From Deltaproteobacteria bacterium (GTDB lineage Bacteria > Desulfobacterota > Desulfobacteria > Desulfobacterales > C00003060), in NCBI GenBank assembly GCA_019309245.1, contig JAFDGP010000052.1, positions 1 through 10,920 on the forward strand: a stretch of DNA of 10,920 bases, written 5' to 3'. The notes under the pieces were generated by a model. That model ran no database searches. It worked only from the letters and a program-made list of their open reading frames with translations, and had not been told where the DNA came from. Made by a program: the position numbers and the translations under genes. Positions 1 to 7,095 of this stretch are shown here, piece by piece (within the stretch, counting starts at the first letter, position 1; each line of letters starts with the position of its first letter).

Positions 1-54
1 CGGGCCATGCGCACGGTCGGCCGAAACAATATCGGCATACAGGGGGACGGATGA
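1..54 (+). CDS. 3' end of an unidentified upstream gene (partial)
   Basis: The first reading frame is open from the left edge and ends at TGA 52-54. This stop overlaps the ATG of the yqgE gene in an ATGA arrangement, which is typical of translationally coupled genes in an operon. Only 17 codons are visible, ending in RNNIGIQGDG, and they do not identify a family. The purine-rich AGGGGG at 41-46 that serves the next gene lies inside this tail. The overlap supports a real gene end, but the two other forward frames are also open over so short a stretch. Confidence 0.45.
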   Translation, partial: RAMRTVGRNNIGIQGDG

Positions 55-626
55 GTGCGGAGCAACCATATGAGTCTTCGTTAAGGGGGCATTTCTTGAT
101 CGCCATGCCCAGTTTGACGGACCCCAATTTCAACCAGACCGTCACCTTCATGATTGAGCACACCCTGGACGGGGCCATGGGCCTGGTCATCAACCGGACC
201 CACCCCGAGCTGTCCATGGGCGCGGTATTCAAAGAGATGGAACTGGAGTCCGTCTCGGAGGTGGCCTCTTTGCCCCTTTACCTGGGGGGACCTGTCCACA
301 CGGGCCGTGTGTTTATCCTGCATGGCCCGCCCTTTCAGTGGGACGTGTGTCGTCAGGTGACACCCTGGGCCGCTCTGAGCAATTCCAAGGATATCCTGGA
401 AAACATTGCCCAGGGCACCGGGCCTGGATCCTTCATCCTCGCGGTCGGATGTGCGGGATGGGGCCCCGGGCAATTGGAGGCTGAAATTATGGCCAACTCA
501 TGGCTGACCTGCCCGGCTACAGAGGCCATTGTATTTGAAGCGCCGGTTGAAAAACGCTGGGACCTGGCCGCCAGGCAGATGGGCATTGATCCCGCACGGC
601 TGGCGGATACCGCTGGCCACGCATGA
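51..626 (+). CDS. yqgE: YqgE/AlgH family protein (UPF0301)
   Basis: The 191-residue product matches the usual length and layout of the YqgE/AlgH family. It has the N-terminal block G-x-F-L-I-A-M-P with N-F-x-x-T-V at about residues 13-31, then E-H-x-x-x-G-A-M-G-L-V-I-N at 36-48, Y-L-G-G-P-V at 77-82, and the late G-x-x-x-W-x-P-G-Q-L-E block followed by E-I-x-x-N-x-W at about 132-149. The family folds as a compact alpha/beta protein; its biochemical role is not settled, and AlgH was named for an effect on alginate regulation in Pseudomonas. The ATG at 51 follows a good ribosome site (AGGGGGAC) and overlaps the previous stop. The function is uncertain but the family call is firm. Confidence 0.93.
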   Translation: MSAEQPYESSLRGHFLIAMPSLTDPNFNQTVTFMIEHTLDGAMGLVINRTHPELSMGAVFKEMELESVSEVASLPLYLGGPVHTGRVFILHGPPFQWDVCRQVTPWAALSNSKDILENIAQGTGPGSFILAVGCAGWGPGQLEAEIMANSWLTCPATEAIVFEAPVEKRWDLAARQMGIDPARLADTAGHA

Positions 627-678
627 TAGATCCAGCATGGTTGATAATGGATAGAGGAGGAGCACAGGGAGAGGGACC

Positions 679-2049
679 ATGTCGAATTTTTCCCAGAAGC
701 ACACAAAAATTACCACGTTTTATCTCCTGACCAAGACCCATCCGACATTAAAGTCGGAACTTCGTCACCACTCCAAGTGGAAAAAGGCCGTTCTGGTCAT
801 TCCTCTGCTTGCCTCTGAATATACCGATCCTGAGAATCGACCGGTCTTTGAAAACATCCTCAAACAACTTCGCTCCGCGTCCTTTATCGCACGGATCATT
901 CTCGGACTCGACAGGGCGACACAGGACGACGTGCGTCACCTGCACGGTCTTTTAAAAAAGCACAACCTGAAAAACTGTCTTATTCAGCACAATGACGGCC
1001 CGGGGTTTTCCGCGATTTACGACCAGCTCTCCGAGGCCGGTTTCGGTCTGGATGTGCGGGGCAAGGGCCGGAACATGTTCCTGTCTTTTGGGATCGCCAT
1101 TGCGCTTGGGGCGCAAACGATCGGGATCATTGATGCGGATATCAAGACGTTCCGTTATCGGCAACTGCAACGGCTCTTTTACCCGGTTCAGGTGTTGAAC
1201 TATCACTTTTCCAAGGCGTTTTACGCCCGAATTCAACAAGACCGGATGTACGGACGGGTCAAAAGGTTGTTGTTGGATCCTTTACTGATTGCCTTGAAAC
1301 GCAAGTTTACGGACACCCAGGACGCGAAAATCCTTCGATTGGTAGATTTCCTTTTGAATTTCAACTATCAGCTCTCAGGTGAAGTGGTTTTTGACGCCAG
1401 CCTGCTCAAACGGATGCACTTCGCCATGAACTGGGGCGTGGAGATCTTCACGCTGATCGAGGTCTACCGTAAGGCGACCAATATCGCACAGGTGGAGATT
1501 TCCCAGCGGCCTTTTGATCACAAGCATCAACCCATGTCCCAGGAAGACTCAGAGAAGGGTCTTCACAAAATGGCGGTCGATATTGTCACCACCCTGTTGA
1601 GCGCTTTGGTGATCGATGAAGGTTTGGAGATTTCCGACCATTTCATTCGGGATCTGACGGTGACCTACCTGGATGTGGCTGATACCCTGATCAAGATGTA
1701 TGCGGACAATGCAGCGTTTTCAGGGCTTCACTATGAAACCAATGCCGAGGAGGCCATGGTGCACGGGGTGGTCAAGGATGCCATTCTGTATGCCGGGGAT
1801 CTGCTGATCTCACCCTACCGGCTCGTGGATCGGTTCACCACCTTTGTGACGAGTCATGAAGCCTTTGAGCCCTATGTGGCGTCAGGCCTGTTACGGGCGA
1901 TCACCGCAACCGCACAGGCGAGCCGGGATCAGCTTTTCGCTACCCCGCAGACCGTGTCTTGGGAAAGGGTGCTCAGAAAACTCCCCAATATTCTCTATGA
2001 CATTATCGACGTGGTGGAACGGGAAAAGAAGCGCTATGATGGTGCCTAA
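679..2049 (+). CDS. GT81-type (glucosyl-3-phosphoglycerate synthase-like) glycosyltransferase with C-terminal extension
   Basis: The 456-residue product has a GT-A glycosyltransferase core. In order: a G-K-G nucleotide-sugar loop (128-130), the DxD metal site D152-A-D154, K-x-F-Y (179-182), G-R-V-K-R-L-L-L-D-P-L-L (192-203), L-S-G-E (232-235), G-V-E-I (253-256) and an H-K-H metal-ligand candidate (281-283). This series follows actinobacterial GpgS, which transfers glucose from a nucleotide sugar to 3-phosphoglycerate to make a compatible-solute or polysaccharide precursor. GpgS enzymes are about 320 residues, so roughly 150 extra C-terminal helical residues (about 305-456) are unexplained. 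No phosphatase of the GpgP or MpgP type lies beside it. ATG 679 follows a purine-rich stretch (GGGAGAGGGA). Its TAA shares bases with the convergent PilZ stop. The acceptor and donor are not provable from sequence. Confidence 0.75.
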   Translation: MSNFSQKHTKITTFYLLTKTHPTLKSELRHHSKWKKAVLVIPLLASEYTDPENRPVFENILKQLRSASFIARIILGLDRATQDDVRHLHGLLKKHNLKNCLIQHNDGPGFSAIYDQLSEAGFGLDVRGKGRNMFLSFGIAIALGAQTIGIIDADIKTFRYRQLQRLFYPVQVLNYHFSKAFYARIQQDRMYGRVKRLLLDPLLIALKRKFTDTQDAKILRLVDFLLNFNYQLSGEVVFDASLLKRMHFAMNWGVEIFTLIEVYRKATNIAQVEISQRPFDHKHQPMSQEDSEKGLHKMAVDIVTTLLSALVIDEGLEISDHFIRDLTVTYLDVADTLIKMYADNAAFSGLHYETNAEEAMVHGVVKDAILYAGDLLISPYRLVDRFTTFVTSHEAFEPYVASGLLRAITATAQASRDQLFATPQTVSWERVLRKLPNILYDIIDVVEREKKRYDGA

Positions 2050-2531
2050 ACATAGCCCTTCGGCCCGTCAGGCGCGAAAAGCAACCCTTGTTGTTCTCTG
2101 TGATCTGGAATCGCTGGGAAGGGCCTGGCGTCAGCCTCTGCCGTGCCCTGGGCTTCCCGTTTCATTCGGGCCTGGCGAACCTGAACCGCCAACAGGTACC
2201 GGTGAATTGCATTGGAGGCATCCTCATCGAGCCCAATGAACCGGCAATGACACAGGCCGTCCTTGTCAATTTCCACGATCTGGGCTTCGATCGAAAGCAC
2301 GGCCCCTTCACCGGGGAGGTGAATTGAGATCGTCTCAGACTGTTTTGTTCTGAAGTCCTGATTGCGGAAGGCCATCCCGGATGCGCCAATGTTTTCCACA
2401 AGGACTGATTTTCCCTGAAAGGAGACCCTGATGGGCTCTGTGGACAGGGGCCGGACACGAAAAGAGCTCCGCGTTTCGTCTGACTCATAAGCCACCAACA
2501 ACTGAGGTTTAGTCTTCTTTTTCCAGAACAA
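2046..2531 (-). CDS. PilZ domain protein (probable c-di-GMP-binding motility effector)
   Basis: The chosen start is TTG 2531-2529, because an excellent AGGAGG (2541-2546 on the minus strand) lies 9 bases upstream, inside the end of motB. This gives 161 residues; an in-frame ATG at 2600 has no such site and would overlap motB by 92 bases. The PilZ signature is present as R21-S-S-F-R25 (RxxxR) followed by N47-I-G-A-S-G52, where the family usually has D/N-x-S-x-x-G; the central Ser is Gly here. PilZ proteins bind cyclic di-GMP, and YcgR-type members act on the flagellar stator or rotor. Placement directly behind motAB with translational overlap suggests a stator brake, which is inference. The last 50 or so residues are charged and not recognised. 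Confidence 0.85.
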   Translation of the reverse strand: MFWKKKTKPQLLVAYESDETRSSFRVRPLSTEPIRVSFQGKSVLVENIGASGMAFRNQDFRTKQSETISIHLPGEGAVLSIEAQIVEIDKDGLCHCRFIGLDEDASNAIHRYLLAVQVRQARMKREAQGTAEADARPFPAIPDHREQQGLLFAPDGPKGYV

Positions 2532-3276
2532 ATTCCACCCTCCTATTGCGCGCCCGGTTCGCCTCCGTGGTGTTGGGCACCAGAGGTAACAAAGATCCAT
2601 ATCCTGTTGCGGTCAAGCGGCGGGGGGAAATGCCCCGGTCAATCAGATAGCGCAACACCGTGGTCGCTCGAACCGCGGACAGCTCCCAGTTTGACGGAAA
2701 CTGGGGCGTTGAGATCGGAATATCATCCGAATGGCCCTCGATACGGAGCCGATATTCCGGGTATTGCTTGATGATCTGGCAAATGTCGTCCAGGATAGGG
2801 GACGCCCGCGGATTTAAGATCGCAATACCCGATTCGAACAGGACCTGACCTGTGACCCGAATGATGACCTTGGACCCTTCCATGCTCACTATAATGTGAT
2901 CGCTGGCCTTTTGCTTGTGAATGAGGTGTTGCACATCACGGTAAAGATCCCGTGATTTGAGACCAATCAGGTTTTCCAAAGCGATGTTCTGGCCGGCCGG
3001 CTTGGTCTCAGACTCTCCATCGGCTTTAACCAGGTTCATCGGGTGGGCCTTGTCTTCGATGATGTCAAGCAGGTGGACCGGAGGATGCTTTTCTCCTAGG
3101 CTTACCTGGATCGCCGCCAAGGCCCGTTTGAACTTTTCCAGGTTCATGGAGGAAATAGAGAAGAGCAGAACAAAAAACGTCAGAAGCAGGGTCATCAGGT
3201 CGGCATAGGTCACCAACCACCCGCCGGCGGGCTCTTCTTTTAACAAGTCGGACATCATCTGGCCGGATTCATCCAC
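2509..3276 (-). CDS. motB: Flagellar motor stator protein MotB (OmpA-type C-terminus)
   Basis: MotB/PomB is the stator subunit that carries the ion-binding aspartate and anchors the complex to peptidoglycan. The 255-residue product has one N-terminal membrane segment (about 21-42). It begins with T-Y-A-D26-L-M-T, D26 being the expected ion-binding Asp. A plug and linker region follows, then an OmpA/MotB peptidoglycan-binding domain (about 135-252). The domain shows G-H-S-D184, N196-W-E-L-S-x-x-R203 and N244-R-R-V-E. The start is GTG 3276-3274, with AGGA seven bases upstream, overlapping the motA stop by 8 bases; ATGs at 3258 and 3255 are less well placed. The gene is coupled to motA and to the following PilZ gene. 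The full length and intact motifs suggest a functional protein. Confidence 0.95.
   Translation of the reverse strand: MDESGQMMSDLLKEEPAGGWLVTYADLMTLLLTFFVLLFSISSMNLEKFKRALAAIQVSLGEKHPPVHLLDIIEDKAHPMNLVKADGESETKPAGQNIALENLIGLKSRDLYRDVQHLIHKQKASDHIIVSMEGSKVIIRVTGQVLFESGIAILNPRASPILDDICQIIKQYPEYRLRIEGHSDDIPISTPQFPSNWELSAVRATTVLRYLIDRGISPRRLTATGYGSLLPLVPNTTEANRARNRRVEFVLEKED
2535..2550 (-). promoter_or_regulatory. Ribosome binding site that sets the TTG start of the PilZ gene
   Basis: On the minus strand AGGAGG lies inside the last codons of motB, in the N-R-R-V-E-F coding stretch, and is followed at normal spacing by TTG 2531-2529. It is the strongest Shine-Dalgarno match near the gene and decides the start. 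Confidence 0.75.
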
Positions 3277-4048
3277 TGGTCGTTCCTATGGCTCGTTTCA
3301 TCGGCCTGCGCAGGCCGGCCGCAATATAAGAAGAAAGCTTTTCGTAGACCAGCAACGGGTTGTTGTCCTCCAGGATTGAGATACCGCCTTCCACGATGAT
3401 CTCCATATTGATTACCTCCAGCATCGTCCTGGACCTCAGCTTTCCCGCCACCGGTAAAAAGAAAAGCGTTGAGAGCAGAGATCCGTAAAACGTGGTCAGG
3501 AGGGCCACAGCCATGGCGGGGCCGATGGACTCCGGGTTCTGCAACCGGCTGAGCATCTGAATCAAACCGATCAGGGTCCCCAGCATACCGAAGGCCGGGG
3601 CGTAGATGCCCATTTTTCGAAACACGTCCTGGACCATGAAATGCCGGGTCTTCATGGCCTCGACCTCTATGGCCATGGTTTTTCGAAACAGGTCTTCCTC
3701 AGAGCCGTCCGCAATCAGGTTGCAGACTTTTTTCAAAAATGGAGACCGGGTCTTGACCTTGCCCAGCTGAAAAATCCCCTCACGCCGGGTGATGTAGCAA
3801 AGGGAAATCATGGTGGCGACCATGTCGTTGGGATCCCGCTTCTTTTCTCTGAATACAAAATAGGCCGCCTTGAAGGCTGCCCATACGTCCGATAACTGAA
3901 ATGTAAAAAAGGTTGCGGCGATCGTCCCGCCGAATACGACCATAAAGCCGGGGATGTTGAAAAAGTTATGAACACTTCCGCCGATCAGAATCGCCGTGAT
4001 GATGAGACTTACGCCGGAAAACACACCGATAATCGATGCAATATCCAT
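3269..4048 (-). CDS. motA: Flagellar motor stator protein MotA (PomA-like)
   Basis: The 259-residue product is a MotA/TolQ/ExbB-family stator subunit, which with MotB conducts ions and drives flagellar rotation. Membrane segments are visible at about 5-24, 32-50, 148-168 and 178-200, with the charged cytoplasmic loop between the second and third. The segment from G157-T158-L-I-G to A-V-A-L-L-T185-T186-x-Y-G closely follows Vibrio PomA, whose threonines at the same positions are linked to sodium selectivity. Sodium drive is therefore likely, though not proven. ATG 4048 is preceded by AAGGGTGA. The 82 bases between the antiporter stop and this start contain no evident terminator or good promoter, so co-transcription with the antiporter is likely. 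Confidence 0.95.
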   Translation of the reverse strand: MDIASIIGVFSGVSLIITAILIGGSVHNFFNIPGFMVVFGGTIAATFFTFQLSDVWAAFKAAYFVFREKKRDPNDMVATMISLCYITRREGIFQLGKVKTRSPFLKKVCNLIADGSEEDLFRKTMAIEVEAMKTRHFMVQDVFRKMGIYAPAFGMLGTLIGLIQMLSRLQNPESIGPAMAVALLTTFYGSLLSTLFFLPVAGKLRSRTMLEVINMEIIVEGGISILEDNNPLLVYEKLSSYIAAGLRRPMKRAIGTTSG

Positions 4049-4130
4049 GAGTCACCCTTTCTGTGGTCGGTCAACGAACCTTCTGGAATGCATGAACCGT
4101 GCCGGTCTATACTTTCTGGGGGACCAGGCA

Positions 4131-5612
4131 TTACCAGTCGTACAGAATTTCCCAGTGGTCTCCGAAAGAAGGGTCTTCAGGACTATACTGGTACGAGGTG
4201 GTTTTGCCGGTGCCAGGCCTGCCGTTATGTTCCTTCCAGAACCGCAGGTAGATGGCAGGGGTGAAATGGATATCATGGTTGGTGAGCCCTGAGGGGGTAG
4301 ACCGGGCGAGCCACATCTCTTTTTGTTCGATGATCTTCCACACGGTGCCGTGCTTTTTGTTCAGGACGCGTTCGCCTACATGGGGCAATCCCAGCTTTTC
4401 CCTGAGTTCCTTGAATCGGTATACGGAATGCTTTCCATGGTCCAGAATCCGTTCTCCCAGGGCCATGATGCCGATAGCACCAAGCGGGGCAGTCAGCAGA
4501 ATGGAAAGCACGGCTACGGCCAGAATCACCTCACCGGAGGCTACGCCGGCGGCCAGAGGAACTGCCCCGATAGCCGCCTGAACGGTGGCTTTGGGCACGT
4601 AGGCCACCACACAAAAAAGCTTTTCTCTCCAGTCAAATCCGGTTCCAAGCAAAGACAGATAGGTGCCGACACTGCGAAATACCAGTCCGACCAGGATGAC
4701 CATCGTCCCGGCAAGCCCCGCTTTCCAGGCCACGTGAACGTTGACCTGTGCTCCCACGAGCACAAAAAGCAAGAGTTCGGCAAAGACCCAGAGCTTTTTT
4801 AACTTCTGGGAGATAATGTGGGCCACGGGTTCGGATTTTTCCAGAATCACGAATCCGATGGCCATGACTCCCAACAGGCTGGCCACAGGCACCCAGGGCT
4901 CACAGGTTTTCTCCAGCCAGGTTAGAAGGATCGCCACGCCCAGGACGAACAGGGTGCGTTTGGGAGGGCGCCAATCGTACCTTTGAAACAAACGATAAAG
5001 CACATAACCGGGAATAAGGCCTACGACGATTCCAAGCACAATCGAGACCGGAATCTCGGCGAGTTTGGCTAGCAGATGGGTTTCCTGGGCACCGTACATC
5101 CCCAAAAAAACGGTGAACAGTACGATCACAAACACATCATCCACAGAAGAGGCTCCTAGAACCAGTGTTGGAATTCCTTTTTTCGCGCCCCGGCCCCGGT
5201 CCATAAAACCGATCATCAGCGGTACAACCACGGCCGGCGAGACAGCGGATAAAATGGCGCCTAAAATCAACGCTTCAAGCCGAGTGATGTGGAGCCAGTG
5301 TGGGGCCACCAAGAGGATGCCGACCATTTCGAACACGGCGGGCACGCAGCTCATGATCAAAGCGGCCCGTCCCACGCGATTCAGGGTATCACGGCGCAGT
5401 TCAAAGCCCGCACGAAGGAGGATCACCACAAGGGCGATTTTCCTGAAATCGCCGGATACATTCATCATTTCCGGTGACATCAGATCCAGCATGTAAGGCC
5501 CGACCAGCATACCCATAATCAACATGCCGACAAGCCCGGGCAGCTTTGCGCGTCTGAAACAATAATCTGCGCTGAGGCCCAGAATGATAATCAGCGCGAT
5601 ACTGAACGCCAT
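4131..5612 (-). CDS. CPA2-type cation:proton antiporter with novel C-terminal domain
   Basis: The start chosen is ATG 5612, because it begins the first membrane helix (MAFSIALIIILGLSADY) and has AGGA nine bases upstream. An in-frame ATG at 5741 would add a polar 43-residue stretch that is translated leader RNA. The 493-residue product has about a dozen hydrophobic segments up to residue 385. It has the ion-binding pair D158-D159 (A-S-S-V-D-D), as in electrogenic NapA/NhaA-like Na+/H+ exchangers, and a conserved late P-K341-A-T-V-Q segment. Residues about 395-493 form a soluble tail rich in aromatic residues, ending G-D-H-W-E-I-L-Y-D-W. The tail is neither a TrkA-N nor a TrkA-C domain that I recognise. 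The gene heads the unit that continues into motA and motB. Sodium as substrate is an inference. Confidence 0.85.
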   Translation of the reverse strand: MAFSIALIIILGLSADYCFRRAKLPGLVGMLIMGMLVGPYMLDLMSPEMMNVSGDFRKIALVVILLRAGFELRRDTLNRVGRAALIMSCVPAVFEMVGILLVAPHWLHITRLEALILGAILSAVSPAVVVPLMIGFMDRGRGAKKGIPTLVLGASSVDDVFVIVLFTVFLGMYGAQETHLLAKLAEIPVSIVLGIVVGLIPGYVLYRLFQRYDWRPPKRTLFVLGVAILLTWLEKTCEPWVPVASLLGVMAIGFVILEKSEPVAHIISQKLKKLWVFAELLLFVLVGAQVNVHVAWKAGLAGTMVILVGLVFRSVGTYLSLLGTGFDWREKLFCVVAYVPKATVQAAIGAVPLAAGVASGEVILAVAVLSILLTAPLGAIGIMALGERILDHGKHSVYRFKELREKLGLPHVGERVLNKKHGTVWKIIEQKEMWLARSTPSGLTNHDIHFTPAIYLRFWKEHNGRPGTGKTTSYQYSPEDPSFGDHWEILYDW

Positions 5613-5780
5613 GGGTTGTATTCCTATTCCATCCGGTTTTTCCGGTGTCTTTCCAAAAAAACCCCGCTCGGCTCGGTGCCAAGTGGGGCAAGGATTTCCG
5701 CGGACATTTCTCCTCTCCCCAAAGGTGAAGAAAGAAGTCATTATCCTGCAGAAGACTTCACTGCCTTCCTTATTTTTCGA
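5613..5780 (-). promoter_or_regulatory. Structured 5' leader of the antiporter gene, candidate ion-responsive attenuator
   Basis: About 168 nt separate the predicted transcription start (near 5780) from the antiporter ATG. In minus-strand order the leader offers a 6-bp hairpin (5754-5759 with 5734-5739). An alternative is a 6-bp stem (5756-5761 with 5725-5730). Next comes a hairpin formed by GGGG (5717-5720) with CCCC (5685-5688) and AGGA (5711-5714) with UCCU (5691-5694). The same CCCC 5685-5688 begins the intrinsic terminator, so the two structures exclude each other. A CCGG-A5-CCGG hairpin lies between terminator and ribosome site. This resembles riboswitch expression-platform logic with an ON output. 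I could not match it by eye to a named class. Confidence 0.6.
5655..5688 (-). terminator. Intrinsic terminator inside the antiporter leader
   Basis: On the minus strand an 11-position stem (5678-5688 with 5662-5672) has ten pairs and one A-C mismatch. It has a five-base loop ACCGA and is followed at once by seven T residues (5661-5655). No minus-strand gene ends upstream: the histidine kinase is on the other strand. The terminator therefore acts on the antiporter's own leader transcript. The other strand has no T run after the stem, so it is one-directional. Confidence 0.85.
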
Positions 5781-5786
5781 GCATTG

Positions 5787-5815
5787 CTTTTAACAAATCG
5801 TTCCCGGTGGGTCAA
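5787..5815 (-). promoter_or_regulatory. Predicted sigma70 promoter of the antiporter-motAB-pilZ unit
   Basis: On the minus strand TTGACC (5815-5810, five of six consensus positions) is followed after exactly 17 bases by TAAAAG (5792-5787, four of six). The expected start is near 5780, giving the long structured leader. No other convincing minus-strand promoter was found between here and motB. Confidence 0.55.
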
Positions 5816-5948
5816 GCGGGATCAGGTTGCCAGCGGCCAACTCCAGAAATGGTTTTGTGTATTCGCATTTCCCGGCTTTCGTGGTACAAGAAAACTATCT
5901 TTCGGGGAGCTTTCATAGACGGCAAGGCCACCAAGGAGGACAGGACCC

Positions 5949-7040
5949 ATGGATCTTTTCCAAGCATGCTGTAAATCTCGTGATCTACTTGGAGCTGTCC
6001 TTTCCGCCATACGCCACGCTATTGTGGTCGTCGACCACGAGGGCAAAATCCTCATGACCAACGCGGTCGTCGGGTCCATGTTCGGCGTAGACGTTGCCAA
6101 AATGGAGGGAAAGGATTTGTCCGTATTTTTTACGCCCGAGGATATGCTGCACCTGTACCCGAACCTGCTACGCATGGCCCGGCAGAAGCGTTCTTTCGAA
6201 GGCGAGCTGACGTTGGTGCGTACTGACGAGACCCGGTTTTTTGCGTTTATGGTGTTTCGGCCCTATGTGGTTCCGGATCAGGATTTCCCTCTGAGTGTGG
6301 TATGTATCCACGACATTGACAAGCAGAAAAGACCGGAAGAGGGACTGAGGGGCACCCATTACGAAGACTTGATCAAGATCGCCGACGGCATCGCCCACGA
6401 GCTTAGAAACCCTCTGGTTGCCATCGGAGGTAGCTCCAAACGCTTGTACACGGAGTGTGGGAAGACCCCGGACACCGAAAAATACTACGACAGGATACTC
6501 AACAATGTGAAACGACTCGAAGGACTGGTCGAAAATGTTGAGTTCTTCGCACACCTCCCCAAACCCTGCATGAAGGAGGAATCCATACGGAAGCTGGTCC
6601 AGGAGGCCATCAGCCCCTATCTGGGACAGATTCAGGATCAAAACGTAATCCTGGTCAATCAGATCCAGGACATGGTGCTGCGTCTGGACAAGAACCTGGT
6701 GCTGCGGGCCTTTTCAATCCTGATTGACAATGCTTTGGATGCCATGCCCTCCGGCGGCGAACTCACGCTGACAAGCGTCGCTGACGGCAATACCTGTCGG
6801 GTCTATGTCGCAGATACGGGCACCGGCATTTCGCCCGAGGATCTTCCTTATATCTTTAACCCCTTTTTCAGAACAAAAGCCACCGGCATCGGCATTGATC
6901 TTACCGTTGTCAAACGTATCATGAGCAGGCATGGCGGGCAGGTCGGGGTGAACTCAACCCCAGGGAAGGGCACGACATTTGAGATGGCCTTTCCTCTTGA
7001 GCGACGTCGTTCGATCCGGGTGACGACTTTCAAGGGCTAA
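5949..7040 (+). CDS. Soluble PAS-domain sensor histidine kinase
   Basis: The 363-residue product has an N-terminal PAS domain (about 14-125) with no membrane segment, so it should sense a cytoplasmic signal. A HisKA dimerisation helix follows, with the phospho-acceptor in A-H150-E-L-R-N-P. The HATPase domain has an N box with N261 in I-D-N261-A-L-D, a G1 box D289-T-G-T-G293, an F region N-P-F-F-R-T-K, and a G2 box G313-I-G-I-D-L. The G2 box differs from the common G-x-G-L-G-L, but a D-L ending occurs in related kinases. The start at ATG 5949 has AAGGAGG nine bases upstream. No response regulator lies in the window, so its partner is unknown. It is transcribed away from the antiporter, which may or may not be functional context. 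Confidence 0.9.
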   Translation: MDLFQACCKSRDLLGAVLSAIRHAIVVVDHEGKILMTNAVVGSMFGVDVAKMEGKDLSVFFTPEDMLHLYPNLLRMARQKRSFEGELTLVRTDETRFFAFMVFRPYVVPDQDFPLSVVCIHDIDKQKRPEEGLRGTHYEDLIKIADGIAHELRNPLVAIGGSSKRLYTECGKTPDTEKYYDRILNNVKRLEGLVENVEFFAHLPKPCMKEESIRKLVQEAISPYLGQIQDQNVILVNQIQDMVLRLDKNLVLRAFSILIDNALDAMPSGGELTLTSVADGNTCRVYVADTGTGISPEDLPYIFNPFFRTKATGIGIDLTVVKRIMSRHGGQVGVNSTPGKGTTFEMAFPLERRRSIRVTTFKG

Positions 7041-7076
7041 GGGTCACACATATCATGACGCCTATCGTGTAACACC

Positions 7077-7095
7077 GGGCCGTGCTTACCGGCCC
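7077..7095. repeat. GC-rich inverted repeat between convergent genes
   Basis: GGGCCG (7077-7082) and CGGCCC (7090-7095) form a perfect 6-bp stem with a 7-base loop, spanning the stop of the small gene and lying just after the kinase gene. It could help end transcription from both sides. Neither strand has a T run after it, so it is not a canonical intrinsic terminator. Confidence 0.4.

Noticed and set aside
5065..5496. Plus-strand open frame opposite the antiporter
   Set aside because: Rich in Ser, Thr and Arg, as expected from reading membrane-helix codons backwards. The antiporter motifs lie on the other strand.
5613..5741. Antiporter start at ATG 5741, adding 43 N-terminal residues
   Set aside because: The extra stretch is polar and covers the terminator and hairpins of the leader. 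ATG 5612 has a ribosome site and begins the first membrane helix.
7067..7075. Perfect palindrome GTGTAACAC as a possible operator
   Set aside because: Nine bases between two convergent gene ends, with no promoter beside it and no second copy in a promoter. Chance is sufficient.
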